Source of the DNA: Laspinema olomoucense D3b | GTDB lineage: Bacteria > Cyanobacteriota > Cyanobacteriia > Cyanobacteriales > Laspinemataceae | NCBI RefSeq assembly: GCF_025370785.1 | Contig: NZ_JAMXFA010000024.1 | Location: 1-64,000, forward strand | Direction: 5' to 3' | DNA: 64,000 nt | Shown here: positions 17,599 through 27,186 of the stretch, piece by piece | Layout: every line of letters begins with the position of its first letter | Numbering within the stretch: position 1 is the first letter of the stretch | Position numbers and translations under genes: made by a program | Notes under the pieces: generated by a model | What the model saw: the letters and a program-made list of their open reading frames with translations, nothing else | The model's database searches: none | What the model was told of the DNA's origin: nothing

Positions 17599-18729
17599 TT
17601 AAAAATCAACGCCGCGCTTGAGTTCTACCCCTTGATTGGCATAATGTTTGTGACAGAAGACTTCTGAGTGAACACTGGCTAACTCAAAGTAGGCGGGAAT
17701 ATTTTGACAGCGCCCGGTGATAATGATTTCCGTGTCTTTGGGTTTGCGGAGTAAGGCATCAACAATGGGTTGCACTTCCAGCAGTTCTAAGTCAACGGTG
17801 GGATTGAGTTCATCCAGGACAATGGTTTTGTAGAGTCCCGAGGCGATCGCCGATCGCGCAATTTCCCACCCCCGTTCTGCCTCCACGTAGTCAATTTCTT
17901 TCTGTTGACCCCGCCAGACAATGGCATCGCCGCCACAGCGCTGATGATCCACTAGATTGGGGTAACTGTGACGCAAGGCGGCGATCGCAGCATCTTCCGT
18001 ATAGCCACTTCCCCCCTTCAACCACTGCACAATCAGCACCCGATGGGATTGATCCTGACTGATTCCCTTCCCGATCGCCTGCAACGCCTTACCCAAGGCA
18101 CTGGTAGATTTACCTTTTCCAGCCCCTGTATAAATTTCAATCCCATCAATGCCATTTTCCACCCCTCCGGCATGATAGTGGGACTTCATTTCCGAATGTA
18201 AATCCGCAATCTCTAATAAAGCTGGGGGTGTCGATCGCCCAGTGGCAATAATTTCTAGATGTTCCGGTTTATCCTTAAGGGTCCGAACCACCTCCTCGGT
18301 AGAGAGTAATCCTAAATCCAGAACCGGATTGATTTCGTCCAAAACCACCACCGAATAGAGACCCGAGGCGATCGCCCCTTTTGCCACATCCCACCCCCGT
18401 TGCGCTTCCAGTCGGTCAAACCGCGTAATTTCATCAGGTCCAAAAAACTCCGCCCTTCCCGTGCGAACCTGATCAATCAGATGAGGAAAACCCCGTTGCA
18501 GAGCCTCGATCGCCGCATCTTCCTCATAATGCCGCGCCGGACCCTTGAGAAACCGCAACAGCAGCACTCTGCTTTGCAGGGGCGTATTAATGCCCAAGCC
18601 AATCGAACGCAGCACGACTCCAAGGGCCGCCTGGGATTTCCCCTTTCCCGCACCATCATAAACGTGAATCTGACCTACAATGCGCTCCTGCGAAACAGCC
18701 GTGCGAATGCCGATGCCAGTTCTTGTCAT
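17599..18729 (-). CDS. Tandemly duplicated CobO/BtuR-type P-loop protein
   Basis: A 376-residue protein made of two copies of the cob(I)alamin/cob(I)yrinate adenosyltransferase (CobA/CobO/BtuR) fold. Each copy has a P-loop of the family form: GAGKGKS at residues 26-32 and again near 205. Each also has matching VVLDEINPVLDLGLL and IVLDELNPTVDLELL strands about 110 residues later. The normal enzyme is about 200 residues and works as a homodimer, so this is an internal duplication that could make both halves in one chain. Whether both halves still adenosylate a corrinoid cannot be told. No other cobalamin genes are in the window. Confidence 0.8.
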   Translation of the reverse strand: MTRTGIGIRTAVSQERIVGQIHVYDGAGKGKSQAALGVVLRSIGLGINTPLQSRVLLLRFLKGPARHYEEDAAIEALQRGFPHLIDQVRTGRAEFFGPDEITRFDRLEAQRGWDVAKGAIASGLYSVVVLDEINPVLDLGLLSTEEVVRTLKDKPEHLEIIATGRSTPPALLEIADLHSEMKSHYHAGGVENGIDGIEIYTGAGKGKSTSALGKALQAIGKGISQDQSHRVLIVQWLKGGSGYTEDAAIAALRHSYPNLVDHQRCGGDAIVWRGQQKEIDYVEAERGWEIARSAIASGLYKTIVLDELNPTVDLELLEVQPIVDALLRKPKDTEIIITGRCQNIPAYFELASVHSEVFCHKHYANQGVELKRGVDF

Positions 18730-18800
18730 AGCTCGTTTGTATTTTATGAATGCCTTCTCCTTCTATTATCCGAGTTCTCGTCCCCTTTTCCCTAATTCCC

Positions 18801-19627
<827 letters not shown>

Positions 19628-19740
19628 AAAGCGACAATAAATTATCTAAAAACAAAATGTAAATTTATCACGTAATTAGGTATAATTATCGCTATTTTAA
19701 GTAATTTTTATTCCTGTAATCCACCCTTTTAACTGGCAAA

Positions 19741-20730
19741 ATGCTCAAATACTGTATCGATAGATTGCGACCCCCCCGACCCTTTTCGTGGGAAACCTTT
19801 ATTTTATTAAGTGTATTTTCTTGGTTGTTGGCTGCCTTTTCCTGGCTGCTGGTTCCCCCTGCTTTGAATGCCTATCATTTCACCCATACGGGGGGATTGA
19901 TATTTTTTGTGCTAGGAACGGCTTGGTGGCAATGGGAACGACCGATAATACTATTGGGTATCAATATCGGCCCTTGGATTGTGGGATTATTACTCAGTCT
20001 TGTGTTGTTCGATGATTTACCCGAAAATTGGCGAGATCAAGCGATTATTGTCACTTGGCCGCTGCTGACTGCCTGGGTGCGGTCTGTGCCTAAATTTTTT
20101 AGAGGGAAACTCTTGCCAAAGTGGCCTCCTATTTCAATTTGGAAAGAATTAACCGTAATGTTTTTATTTCATCTTTTGATGAGTTTATGGTTACAATTCG
20201 GGTTTTTAATGAATCAGTGGCTAATGGAGTATCCCAGTTTATTAGGACAAGATTTTACGCGAAGTTCATTTGCGATCGCCTGGGAAATTGAAGCCCCGGA
20301 AATCCCCCAAGGAAATATGATGATTAACTCGATGGAAGCCTTCCTCCGCCAACAAATAGAGGGGCAACAGTGGCCCCGAGCGAATCAAGTGATTTCGGGA
20401 TTGGTAGAAAAACGAATTTCCATTGATAAAGCAGTTAAGGAAAGTTTACCGGATATTGAAGAAAATGAATGGTGGGAACTGCGGGGAACGGTGATTCAGC
20501 GTCAAGCGGGATATGGTATCACTTTATTCGCCATTTGGAAAGGGTTGCCGTTAGCAGCAAAGGAATATTACCTAGCGAAATCCTGCGAAATCTCTCGGAC
20601 CTATCGTCAACGGGGACCGGCGAGCAGTCGCCCCCCCGCAGAGGTGTTAGATCGGGCGCAGGTGGAGTGCGGACCCGCCAGCGATCGCCAATCCGGACCT
20701 ATCCCCTCCCAAGGGCAGCGCTTCGATTAA
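19741..20730 (+). CDS. fraD: Filament integrity protein FraD
   Basis: A 329-residue membrane protein with about five hydrophobic segments in the first 175 residues and a soluble C-terminal part from about 185. FraD in Anabaena is a septal-junction component whose periplasmic part is thought to line the cell-cell channel. It follows fraC by 113 bp and precedes fraE by 150 bp, all on the plus strand, so an operon is likely. The extreme C-terminus (about 293-329) is Arg/Pro/Ser-rich and low in complexity. Confidence 0.8.
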   Translation: MLKYCIDRLRPPRPFSWETFILLSVFSWLLAAFSWLLVPPALNAYHFTHTGGLIFFVLGTAWWQWERPIILLGINIGPWIVGLLLSLVLFDDLPENWRDQAIIVTWPLLTAWVRSVPKFFRGKLLPKWPPISIWKELTVMFLFHLLMSLWLQFGFLMNQWLMEYPSLLGQDFTRSSFAIAWEIEAPEIPQGNMMINSMEAFLRQQIEGQQWPRANQVISGLVEKRISIDKAVKESLPDIEENEWWELRGTVIQRQAGYGITLFAIWKGLPLAAKEYYLAKSCEISRTYRQRGPASSRPPAEVLDRAQVECGPASDRQSGPIPSQGQRFD

Positions 20731-20880
20731 AATTAAAATACAAATAGAGACGTGATTCTCATCCCTAGATTGACTGGGCAACATCTCTTGATTTTTCTAT
20801 TGCATTTTAGCCCCTATGCCTTTAAAATTTGCTCATAGCAAAATCCAGAACAGTTGAAATTGCAACGCGGAGGTGTGTTG

Positions 20881-21654
20881 GTGAACCCAGGCAGAACGTT
20901 AGCGATCGCAAACAATGTCTTTTGGGAAGTGATTCGCGCTCGCGTCCTCTATTTTATCATGGTGTTTGGGTTATTTTTTATCGGGGCAATGCGCCTTATC
21001 CCAGAATATGCCGTACTCACTGAGGACAAAATTCTTTTGGATTTAGGAATTGCGGCGATCGCCATTTTGGGATTAATCGTTGCGGCATTTGTGGGAACTG
21101 CACCGATCCAAAACGAAATCGAAAATCGCACGGTTCTAGTCTTGCTGGCTAAACCAATTAGCCGCGCGGAATTTATCGTCGGCAAACATCTGGGACTCTG
21201 TGCCGTACTTGGGGTACTGATTACGGTGACGATGGCGTTATATTTAGGTTTGATGAGTTTATCTCAGGTGGACTATCCCCTGTGGAGTCTGCTCGTTGCG
21301 GCGTTTTATCTATTTTTAGAACTGTCTTTACTCACGGCAGTGGCGATCACCTTAAGTGTCTTTACCAGTTCGTTACTGGCAACCCTCCTGACTTTTGCCG
21401 TTTATGCGATGGGACACCTGAGTGAGGATATTGTTACCGCCGGTGAACTTAGTCAAAATCCTACGGTTGAAGCAATTACCCGAGGCTTATATTTAATCTT
21501 ACCCGACTTATCCCGGTTAGACCTCAAAAATCAAGCGGTTTATGGGATATTACCCGATACAATGACCTTGATTTTCAATTTCATTTATGCCTTATTTTAC
21601 ATCATCCTCCTGTTGGCGATCGCCAATTTAATATTTTCCCGGCGGGAATTTTAA
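20881..21654 (+). CDS. fraE: FraE, ABC-2 type permease of the fra operon
   Basis: A 257-residue ABC-2 type permease with six hydrophobic helices and the conserved FVGTAPIQNEIENRTV loop. FraE is the third product of the Anabaena fraCDE operon, needed for filament integrity and heterocyst maturation. I chose the GTG at 20881 because GGAGG stands 7 nt before it; a TTG at 20854 would add nine residues with no such site. No ATP-binding partner is encoded nearby, as in other cyanobacteria. The exported substrate is unknown. Confidence 0.8.
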   Translation: MNPGRTLAIANNVFWEVIRARVLYFIMVFGLFFIGAMRLIPEYAVLTEDKILLDLGIAAIAILGLIVAAFVGTAPIQNEIENRTVLVLLAKPISRAEFIVGKHLGLCAVLGVLITVTMALYLGLMSLSQVDYPLWSLLVAAFYLFLELSLLTAVAITLSVFTSSLLATLLTFAVYAMGHLSEDIVTAGELSQNPTVEAITRGLYLILPDLSRLDLKNQAVYGILPDTMTLIFNFIYALFYIILLLAIANLIFSRREF

Positions 21655-21809
21655 ACCGGCATCTTTCTATCTATTCCTAGGGTTTCGGTCCCGGGTGAAA
21701 TCAAGCCAATAGCTGATAATTTCCGGAAATTTTCTACAAATACCGAGTTCCAAACCCCTGTACCGACCTCCATTTTGACTCCATAACTGTTTTTTTAGCA
21801 GAATCACTC

Positions 21810-22640
21810 ATGCAACAACTCCAACAGCTTCAACAAATTTTTCAAGAAATGGACCGGGCATTAATTGCCTATTCTGGCGGCATTGATAGTACCTTAGTTG
21901 CCAAAATTGCTTATGATACCTTGGGAGACAAAGCGTTAGCGGTTACAGCAGTTTCCCCTTCTCTGCTTCCGGAAGACTTAGAAGATGCGCGGATTCAAGC
22001 GGCAGAAATTGGAATTGCTCATGAAGAAGTAACTACCCAGGAAATGGGGAATCCCAATTACACCTCTAATCCCGTTAATCGCTGTTATTTCTGTAAAAGT
22101 GAACTCCATGATACTCTCAAACCTCTGGCGATATCCCGGGGATATCCCTATGTGGTGGATGGGGTGAATGGGGATGATTTGCACGATTATCGTCCGGGGA
22201 TTCAAGCGGCGAAAGAACGAGGGGCGCGATCGCCTCTTGCTGAAGTCGGACTCACGAAATTACAAGTGCGTCAACTGGCAAAATTCTTAGACTTGCCTTG
22301 GTGGGATAAACCCGCCCAACCCTGTTTAAGTTCTCGCTTTCCTTATGGGGAAGAAATCACTGTAGAAAAGCTCCAAAGAGTCGGTCGCGCCGAGCGCTAT
22401 TTGCGAAAATTAGGGTTTAAAAATCTCCGAGTTCGGTCCGAAGGCGACAGCGCCCGAATTGAATTACCCCCGGAACAAATTAAGGAATTTGTATTAATTA
22501 CGGATTTGCCTGCGTTAGTGGCTGCCTTTCAAGAGTTAGGATTTATTTACATTAATTTAGACTTAGAAGGGTATCGCAGTGGTAAACTCAATCAAGTCCT
22601 AACCCCCGAGGTTCTGGCAAAAGCACCGGCAGGGGTATAG
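21810..22640 (+). CDS. larE: ATP-dependent sacrificial sulfur transferase LarE-like
   Basis: A 276-residue PP-loop protein. The ATP-binding AYSGGIDSTLV is at residues 20-30, RCYFCK at 91-96 and PCLSSRFPYGE at 171-181. LarE sulfurates the pyridinium precursor of the nickel-pincer (NPN) cofactor of lactate racemase. The well-studied Lactiplantibacillus enzyme gives up a single Cys (the one at 172 here). This protein has three cysteines, C92-x2-C95 and C172, the pattern of the [4Fe-4S]-cluster LarE type, which can act repeatedly. No larB, larC or larA is adjacent, so the cofactor pathway is not confirmed here. Confidence 0.83.
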   Translation: MQQLQQLQQIFQEMDRALIAYSGGIDSTLVAKIAYDTLGDKALAVTAVSPSLLPEDLEDARIQAAEIGIAHEEVTTQEMGNPNYTSNPVNRCYFCKSELHDTLKPLAISRGYPYVVDGVNGDDLHDYRPGIQAAKERGARSPLAEVGLTKLQVRQLAKFLDLPWWDKPAQPCLSSRFPYGEEITVEKLQRVGRAERYLRKLGFKNLRVRSEGDSARIELPPEQIKEFVLITDLPALVAAFQELGFIYINLDLEGYRSGKLNQVLTPEVLAKAPAGV

Positions 22641-22718
22641 GCGACAACCGGGGTCCCCGGCGGAGCCTTCCCCCTGGCCCCCCTACTGTGTGAAGTTCTT
22701 TTATTTTTAATTTAAACC

Positions 22719-23186
22719 ATGAGTCGCTGGACAAGAGGGTATCACCGAATTAGCCATTATTGGCGAGATAATAATTTTGTTCATCTCACGGAACAAATCC
22801 AGATTGTTATCGCTAAAATCTTGTCAATTTTAATGATTATTATCATTTTAGTGGCGCTTTGGGACTTGATGATATATTTGGCTCAAATTCTGTTTACTGA
22901 ACCTGTCGGCTTTTTAACGAATACTTTATTTAAAATATTTGGCTTATTCCTAAATATTCTGATTTCTATGGAAATCTTAGAGAATATTACAGCCTATATG
23001 AAAAAGCATACGGTTCAAGTTGAACTGGTCATTGTAACGTCTCTAGTTGCTGTTGCCCGAAAAATTATTATTTTTGACCTGGAAAAATATTCTGACTTTG
23101 CTTTACTGGGTTTGGCTGTTGCCATTTTTGCCCTATCGATTAGTTACTGGATTGTTCGCACTCTCAACTCTGACCCCCGAGGCTGA
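22719..23186 (+). CDS. PsiE-family membrane protein
   Basis: A 155-residue protein with four predicted membrane helices (about 30-50, 63-85, 96-115 and 123-145), matching the phosphate-starvation-inducible PsiE family. The biochemical role of the family is unknown. The N-terminal 25 residues are charged and rich in Arg and His. It starts 78 bp after larE on the same strand and could be co-transcribed. No Pho box was recognised upstream. Confidence 0.72.
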   Translation: MSRWTRGYHRISHYWRDNNFVHLTEQIQIVIAKILSILMIIIILVALWDLMIYLAQILFTEPVGFLTNTLFKIFGLFLNILISMEILENITAYMKKHTVQVELVIVTSLVAVARKIIIFDLEKYSDFALLGLAVAIFALSISYWIVRTLNSDPRG

Positions 23187-23214
23187 AGCTAAAGGTGCAC
23201 CCTGGCAGTTTGGC

Positions 23215-23376
23215 CTAAACCAGTCTCTGGGTTGCACCTCGCATGATTCCGGCAGGATTCACCACTCGACCCTCATCACTCATGCGATTAATTAAATAGG
23301 AAACGGAGGCCATATTAATAAAAGAAGAAGTAAACAGAGCGACGGCTGCAACGCTTAACTGGGTCGTGGTTTTCAT
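23215..23376 (-). pseudogene. N-terminal remnant of a membrane sensor protein
   Basis: A 53-codon frame beginning MKTTTQLSVAAVALFTSSF. One N-terminal membrane helix is followed by NRMSDEGRVVNPAGIMRGATQ and RLV, then a stop. The pattern VVNxAGxxRGxTQRLVK is how the periplasmic domain of many cyanobacterial sensor kinases and chemoreceptors begins. Here the frame stops just where the domain should continue, and nothing recognisable follows in the 200 bp downstream on the minus strand. It looks like the 5' stump of a deleted sensor gene, although a genuine small membrane protein cannot be excluded. Confidence 0.5.
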
Positions 23377-23545
23377 AGTTTCGTGATTTAACGGAGTCTA
23401 TTGAATGGCTGGGAGCCTCGCGACTCTTCCCCAATCGGGATGAATCGGAGTTCTGCCCAATTACTTTGCCAACGGTAACATTTTCTGGCCAAATTCACGA
23501 GGGCATTTTTGCGTAGGTAAACCTCCCTAAATTTAACTAAAAAAA

Positions 23546-23567
23546 AGCCCGGTTGATAAACCGGGCT
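23546..23567 (-). terminator. Strong hairpin with T-run on the minus strand
   Basis: AGCCCGGTT and AACCGGGCT pair perfectly around GATA. On the minus strand the stem is followed by TTTTTTTT. It lies downstream of hcp and upstream of the sensor stump, so it separates the two. Confidence 0.75.
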
Positions 23568-23634
23568 GGTTAAAAATCCAACAACAGGCGCATTCAGGTC
23601 AGGTTAGGCTAAAGAAACAAAGCTAGGGGCGGGC

Positions 23635-23720
23635 TAATAGACTTCTGGCAAAATTATAAAAAGCCCCCCTTCGTAAGGGGGGTGGGGGGGATGAATCCGT
23701 TATTTTGCAAGAGGTCTAAT
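23635..23720. mobile_element. Short MITE-like element with terminal inverted repeats
   Basis: The left end TAATAGACTTCTGGCAAAAT and the right end ATTTTGCAAGAGGTCTAAT are imperfect inverted repeats. Between them is a strong hairpin CCCCCCTT/AAGGGGGG (23664-23682) preceded by a run that reads CTTTTT on the minus strand. The hairpin therefore probably also ends hcp transcription. The right end matches, in inverse orientation, the left end of another element at 40785. It carries no gene. Confidence 0.55.
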
Positions 23721-23752
23721 TTTCAACCGAGAGGAAAACATCGGATTCCAGA

Positions 23753-25411
23753 TTAGGCATCAGCCTGGACACTCGTCCCTAAACAGGCGGCTAAATCTTC
23801 CTCGGGAGTGCCGATCTCCTTGAGATTATAAGTCTGAGAAAGTAACTGAAACACATTGGGAGAAATAAACGCCGGAAGCGTTGGCCCTAAGCGAATATTT
23901 TTAATTCCCAAATGGAACAGGGTGAGCAAAATCGACACTGCTTTTTGTTCATACCAGGACAAAATCATCGAAAGCGGCAGTTCATTCACGCCCACCCCAA
24001 ACGCATTCGCTAAGGCTAGGGTAATTTGCACGGCGGAGTAGGCATCATTACATTGACCCACATCCATCAAGCGCGGAATGCCGCCAATGTCGCCGAGTTC
24101 TTTATCGAAGAACCGGAACTTGCCACAAGCTAGGGTCAGCACAACGCAGTCTTCAGGGACTTTTTCTACGAATTCGGTGTAATAGTTGCGGCTGGGTTTG
24201 GCACCATCGCAACCGCCTACGAGGAAGAAGTGGCGGATATCTCCTCGTTTCACAGCGGCGATGACTTCATCGGCAACACCCAAGACGGCATTCCGGGCAA
24301 ATCCGGTGGTGACTTGGCGGGGGTCTCCGTTATCGGTAAATCCTGGCATGGATAAGCTACAGGCGATCGCGGGACTAAAGTCGCGGTTTTCAATATGGGT
24401 CAGTCCGGGCCAACCCACAGGGCCACAGGTGAACACGCGATCAATATAGGTGTTGTGGGGGGGCATCAGACAGTTGGTCGTCATGACGATCGCCCCTGGG
24501 AATTTGGCAAATTCTCGGGTTTGATTTTGCCACGCGGTGCCATAATGACCATACAGATGGGGATATTTCTGCTTGAGTCCGGGATACCCATGCGCCGGTA
24601 ACATTTCCCCGTGGGTATAAACGGAGATTCCCTGGTTGGCGGTTTGTTTGAGGAGTTCTTCTAGGTCCTTAAGGTCATGACCCGAGACGAGAATCGCTTT
24701 ACCCGGTTGGGTTCCCAGAGGAACGCGAGTGGGGACGGGATGACCATAGTTTCCCGTATTGCCGCTATCGAGGAGTTCCATCGCCAACAGGTTGATTTCC
24801 CCTACTTTTAAGGCGATTTTTACCCAGTCTTCTAGGGTCAAATCTACGGAGTCAAGTCCAGCTAAGGCTTCATGGCAGAAGGCGTAGAGGCGATCGTCTT
24901 CCTGTCCCAGTTCTTGTGCATGGTAGGCGTAGGCGGCGATGCCTTTGAGTCCATAAATAATGGTCAGTTTGAGGGAGAAAATATCAACGTTTTTGGCGGC
25001 TTTGGAGATAAATCCATATTCTATATCCCGCCCTTGTTGGACTAATTGATCGAGGGTGGGGGCGGGTTGCAAGGTGGCGGGACCTTCGGGAAAACAAACC
25101 TCGGGGGCGACAGCTTGCAGTTGCGCTTTCAATCCATCCCGCAGGGCGATCGCCTGATGGATATATTGAACAAAACTTTCGGGGTCGAAGTTGACGTTGG
25201 TGAGGGTTGAAAAGAGGGTTTCGCAGGTAAAGCGATCGGCTTGACGGTTAATAATTCCGTATTTCCGGGCGGCGATCGCCACTTGTCCCAGTCCCCGCAA
25301 TAAATGGGTTAATAAATCTTGCAGGGCATCCACTTCGGGACTCTTTCCACAGGCACCCCATTGATAACAGGCTTCTCCACCGGCAGTTTGTTCGCATTGG
25401 CTGCAATACAT
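23753..25411 (-). CDS. hcp: Hydroxylamine reductase / hybrid cluster protein
   Basis: A 552-residue hybrid-cluster protein. These reduce hydroxylamine in vitro and nitric oxide in vivo under low oxygen. The N-terminal iron-sulfur ligands are C3, C6, C15 and C21 (MYCSQCEQTAGGEACYQWGACG). Ligand-bearing motifs of the Fe-S-O hybrid cluster are seen in THGEMLPAHGYP, VFTCGPVGWPG, GGCDGAKPSRNYYTEF, LACGKFRF and DVGQCND. Length is normal. It is divergent from a CRP/FNR gene, with an 18-bp FNR-type palindrome centred about 72 bp upstream of its start. The hairpin at 23664-23682 probably ends the transcript. Confidence 0.95.
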   Translation of the reverse strand: MYCSQCEQTAGGEACYQWGACGKSPEVDALQDLLTHLLRGLGQVAIAARKYGIINRQADRFTCETLFSTLTNVNFDPESFVQYIHQAIALRDGLKAQLQAVAPEVCFPEGPATLQPAPTLDQLVQQGRDIEYGFISKAAKNVDIFSLKLTIIYGLKGIAAYAYHAQELGQEDDRLYAFCHEALAGLDSVDLTLEDWVKIALKVGEINLLAMELLDSGNTGNYGHPVPTRVPLGTQPGKAILVSGHDLKDLEELLKQTANQGISVYTHGEMLPAHGYPGLKQKYPHLYGHYGTAWQNQTREFAKFPGAIVMTTNCLMPPHNTYIDRVFTCGPVGWPGLTHIENRDFSPAIACSLSMPGFTDNGDPRQVTTGFARNAVLGVADEVIAAVKRGDIRHFFLVGGCDGAKPSRNYYTEFVEKVPEDCVVLTLACGKFRFFDKELGDIGGIPRLMDVGQCNDAYSAVQITLALANAFGVGVNELPLSMILSWYEQKAVSILLTLFHLGIKNIRLGPTLPAFISPNVFQLLSQTYNLKEIGTPEEDLAACLGTSVQADA

Positions 25412-25474
25412 GATGTTACCTCTCGGTCGCTTTCGTCTTGTTATCTCTACTTTAAGTTGGCCCTGGGGGAATGT

Positions 25475-25492
25475 CTTTGACTTAAGTCAAAG
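25475..25492. promoter_or_regulatory. Perfect FNR/DNR-type operator upstream of hcp
   Basis: CTTTGACTTAAGTCAAAG is a perfect 18-bp palindrome with the TTGAC-N4-GTCAA spacing of FNR/DNR-family sites. It lies 64-81 bp before the hcp start and about 220 bp from the divergent regulator start. The regulator's recognition helix keeps the E-x-x-S-R pattern that reads TTGA half-sites. It is the likely activator site for hcp. Confidence 0.75.
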
Positions 25493-25713
25493 AAAGCCAG
25501 ATTTATACTCAATTCGGTTCTCATCTAGGACTCAGGCAGATTTGCCGCATTAATTTTCAATGTAGGGGCATCCCGGGCAACTCGCACCTATAGGGATAGA
25601 GAGGTCATGATAGCAGTCCTGGGGGTGTGAGTTTTTCTCAACCCCATTCTGGAACAGCCGGTTTTGCCGGTACAATCAAATCAATGAGTTGATCCTGTGC
25701 CGGGAATCCAGTA

Positions 25714-26412
25714 TTGAAAGACCAATCCTTTGATAAACAAGCATTTCTTGCCCAAACTCCCCTGTTTCAGAGTTTACCCCCAGACCAGCATCAGGCCCTC
25801 GCCCAGATTGCGATCGCCCAATCCTATCGGAAAGGAGAGGTTTTGTTTTGGGAGGGAGAGGATGAAAGCGTTGGTTTTTTCATCGTGATTTCGGGTCGAG
25901 TTAAAGTCTTTAAGCAATCTCCCTTGGGCAAAGAACAGATTTTACAAATCTTTGCGGCAAGTCAGCATTTTGCTGAGGTGCCTGCTTTTGATGGTCAACC
26001 CTTTCCCGCTTCTGCTGCTGCCCTAGAGTCCACTCAGGTGTTATTCTTTCCCCGGACTGCCTTCGTGGCCTTGATGCAAGCTCATCCTAATATTGCCATA
26101 ACTTTGTTAGGAATTTTTGCTCGTCATCTGCGCTGGTTGGCTCTTATGGTGGAAGATCTGTCGTTGAAGGATGTGCCGCAACGCTTGGCTGCTTATCTTC
26201 TTTATTTAAGTGATTCACCCCAGGGGACTTTGGAACAAGTGGAACTGGATATTACAAAAGGGCAATTGGCTGCTTTTCTGGGGACGATTCCGGAGACTCT
26301 CTCGCGGGTGTTTGCGAAACTTAGCAGTGAGGGAGTCTTGGAGATTGAGGGGGCGCGGATTCGCTTGCTAGATTTGTCCCGGTTGCGGGCTTTGGCGGGG
26401 ATGTCGGAGTGA
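25714..26412 (+). CDS. CRP/FNR-family regulator of hcp
   Basis: A 232-residue regulator: cyclic-nucleotide-binding-like beta roll (about 15-125), long dimer helix (about 126-150) and winged helix (about 160-225). The recognition helix reads PETLSRVFAKL, with Glu, Ser and Arg placed as in FNR. There are no N-terminal cysteines, so it cannot bind an FNR-type [4Fe-4S] cluster; sensing NO through haem, as DNR and HcpR-type proteins do, is possible. The start is a TTG at 25714, since other upstream starts are out of frame or blocked by stops. Its placement opposite hcp and the shared palindrome make it the probable hcp regulator. Confidence 0.8.
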   Translation: MKDQSFDKQAFLAQTPLFQSLPPDQHQALAQIAIAQSYRKGEVLFWEGEDESVGFFIVISGRVKVFKQSPLGKEQILQIFAASQHFAEVPAFDGQPFPASAAALESTQVLFFPRTAFVALMQAHPNIAITLLGIFARHLRWLALMVEDLSLKDVPQRLAAYLLYLSDSPQGTLEQVELDITKGQLAAFLGTIPETLSRVFAKLSSEGVLEIEGARIRLLDLSRLRALAGMSE

Positions 26413-27186
26413 GGGTGAGGGATGATGTGGCTGGGAGAGAACCTTTATACCTGGAGTTGGGGGAAACACAAAGCATAGTTCACCGGGCGGTTTCCTCTGG
26501 GGTTGGGGAATTGGGGATGCCTCACGATCGCCGCTTTTTATCCCTAGTTTTGTCACTTTTTATTGCAAGAATTGATTTTTTCTATCCCTTATGTTAAAAT
26601 TTTTCCCTTTTGGGGCTAAGTATATATTCTGTGATCCATCGGGATAAACAAAAAGTTACTCTCCTCCGGGTTGTCTTGAAAGCCTGTTATAACTTGCGGT
26701 TTCTGATGCTTTCTGGCCGACTCAGGAGCAGCACCTCACGGAAGTGAGCCATGATCGGGCCAGGGAATCATGCTTACTCGCTGTTTTTTCCCAACTGCTG
26801 ACTTAGAGGGGAGGTGAGGGGATGAACAATTTTATCTCTCTAGGGTTAAGTTTTTTCCGGGATGACTAAAATATCGGTGAAACACTTGATTTTTTATTCA
26901 AAGTGCTGAAGCACGATCTATAAAATATTGTCAAGTAGCTAAAGAAAGAAACACTTCGACTAGAGGGGCTAGAACGGTCCAAATCAGCAGGGGATAAGGG
27001 TTAGAACATTGAGCGCCCGGGGGAAAGATCGGCGAACAATGTCCCGGGATTGTCTCTTTAGGCGATCGGCATGGGTACAAAACGCTATGGAGCAAAAATT
27101 TTTCTGGCGATCGCAGAAGCGGGCAACAAATCGTTAGAAACACAGTATAATGAAAAACGTTGTATCGTTTGTAAAGCTCAGAAACC
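26413..27186. other. Gene-free spacer before the STAND NTPase
   Basis: About 770 bp with no credible gene. An imperfect hairpin (GTGAGC-ATGAT type) lies near 26744-26778. The minus-strand frame from 27341 has no family likeness and overlaps the next gene. The last 60 bp are AT-rich and probably hold the promoter for the gene at 27187. Confidence 0.4.
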
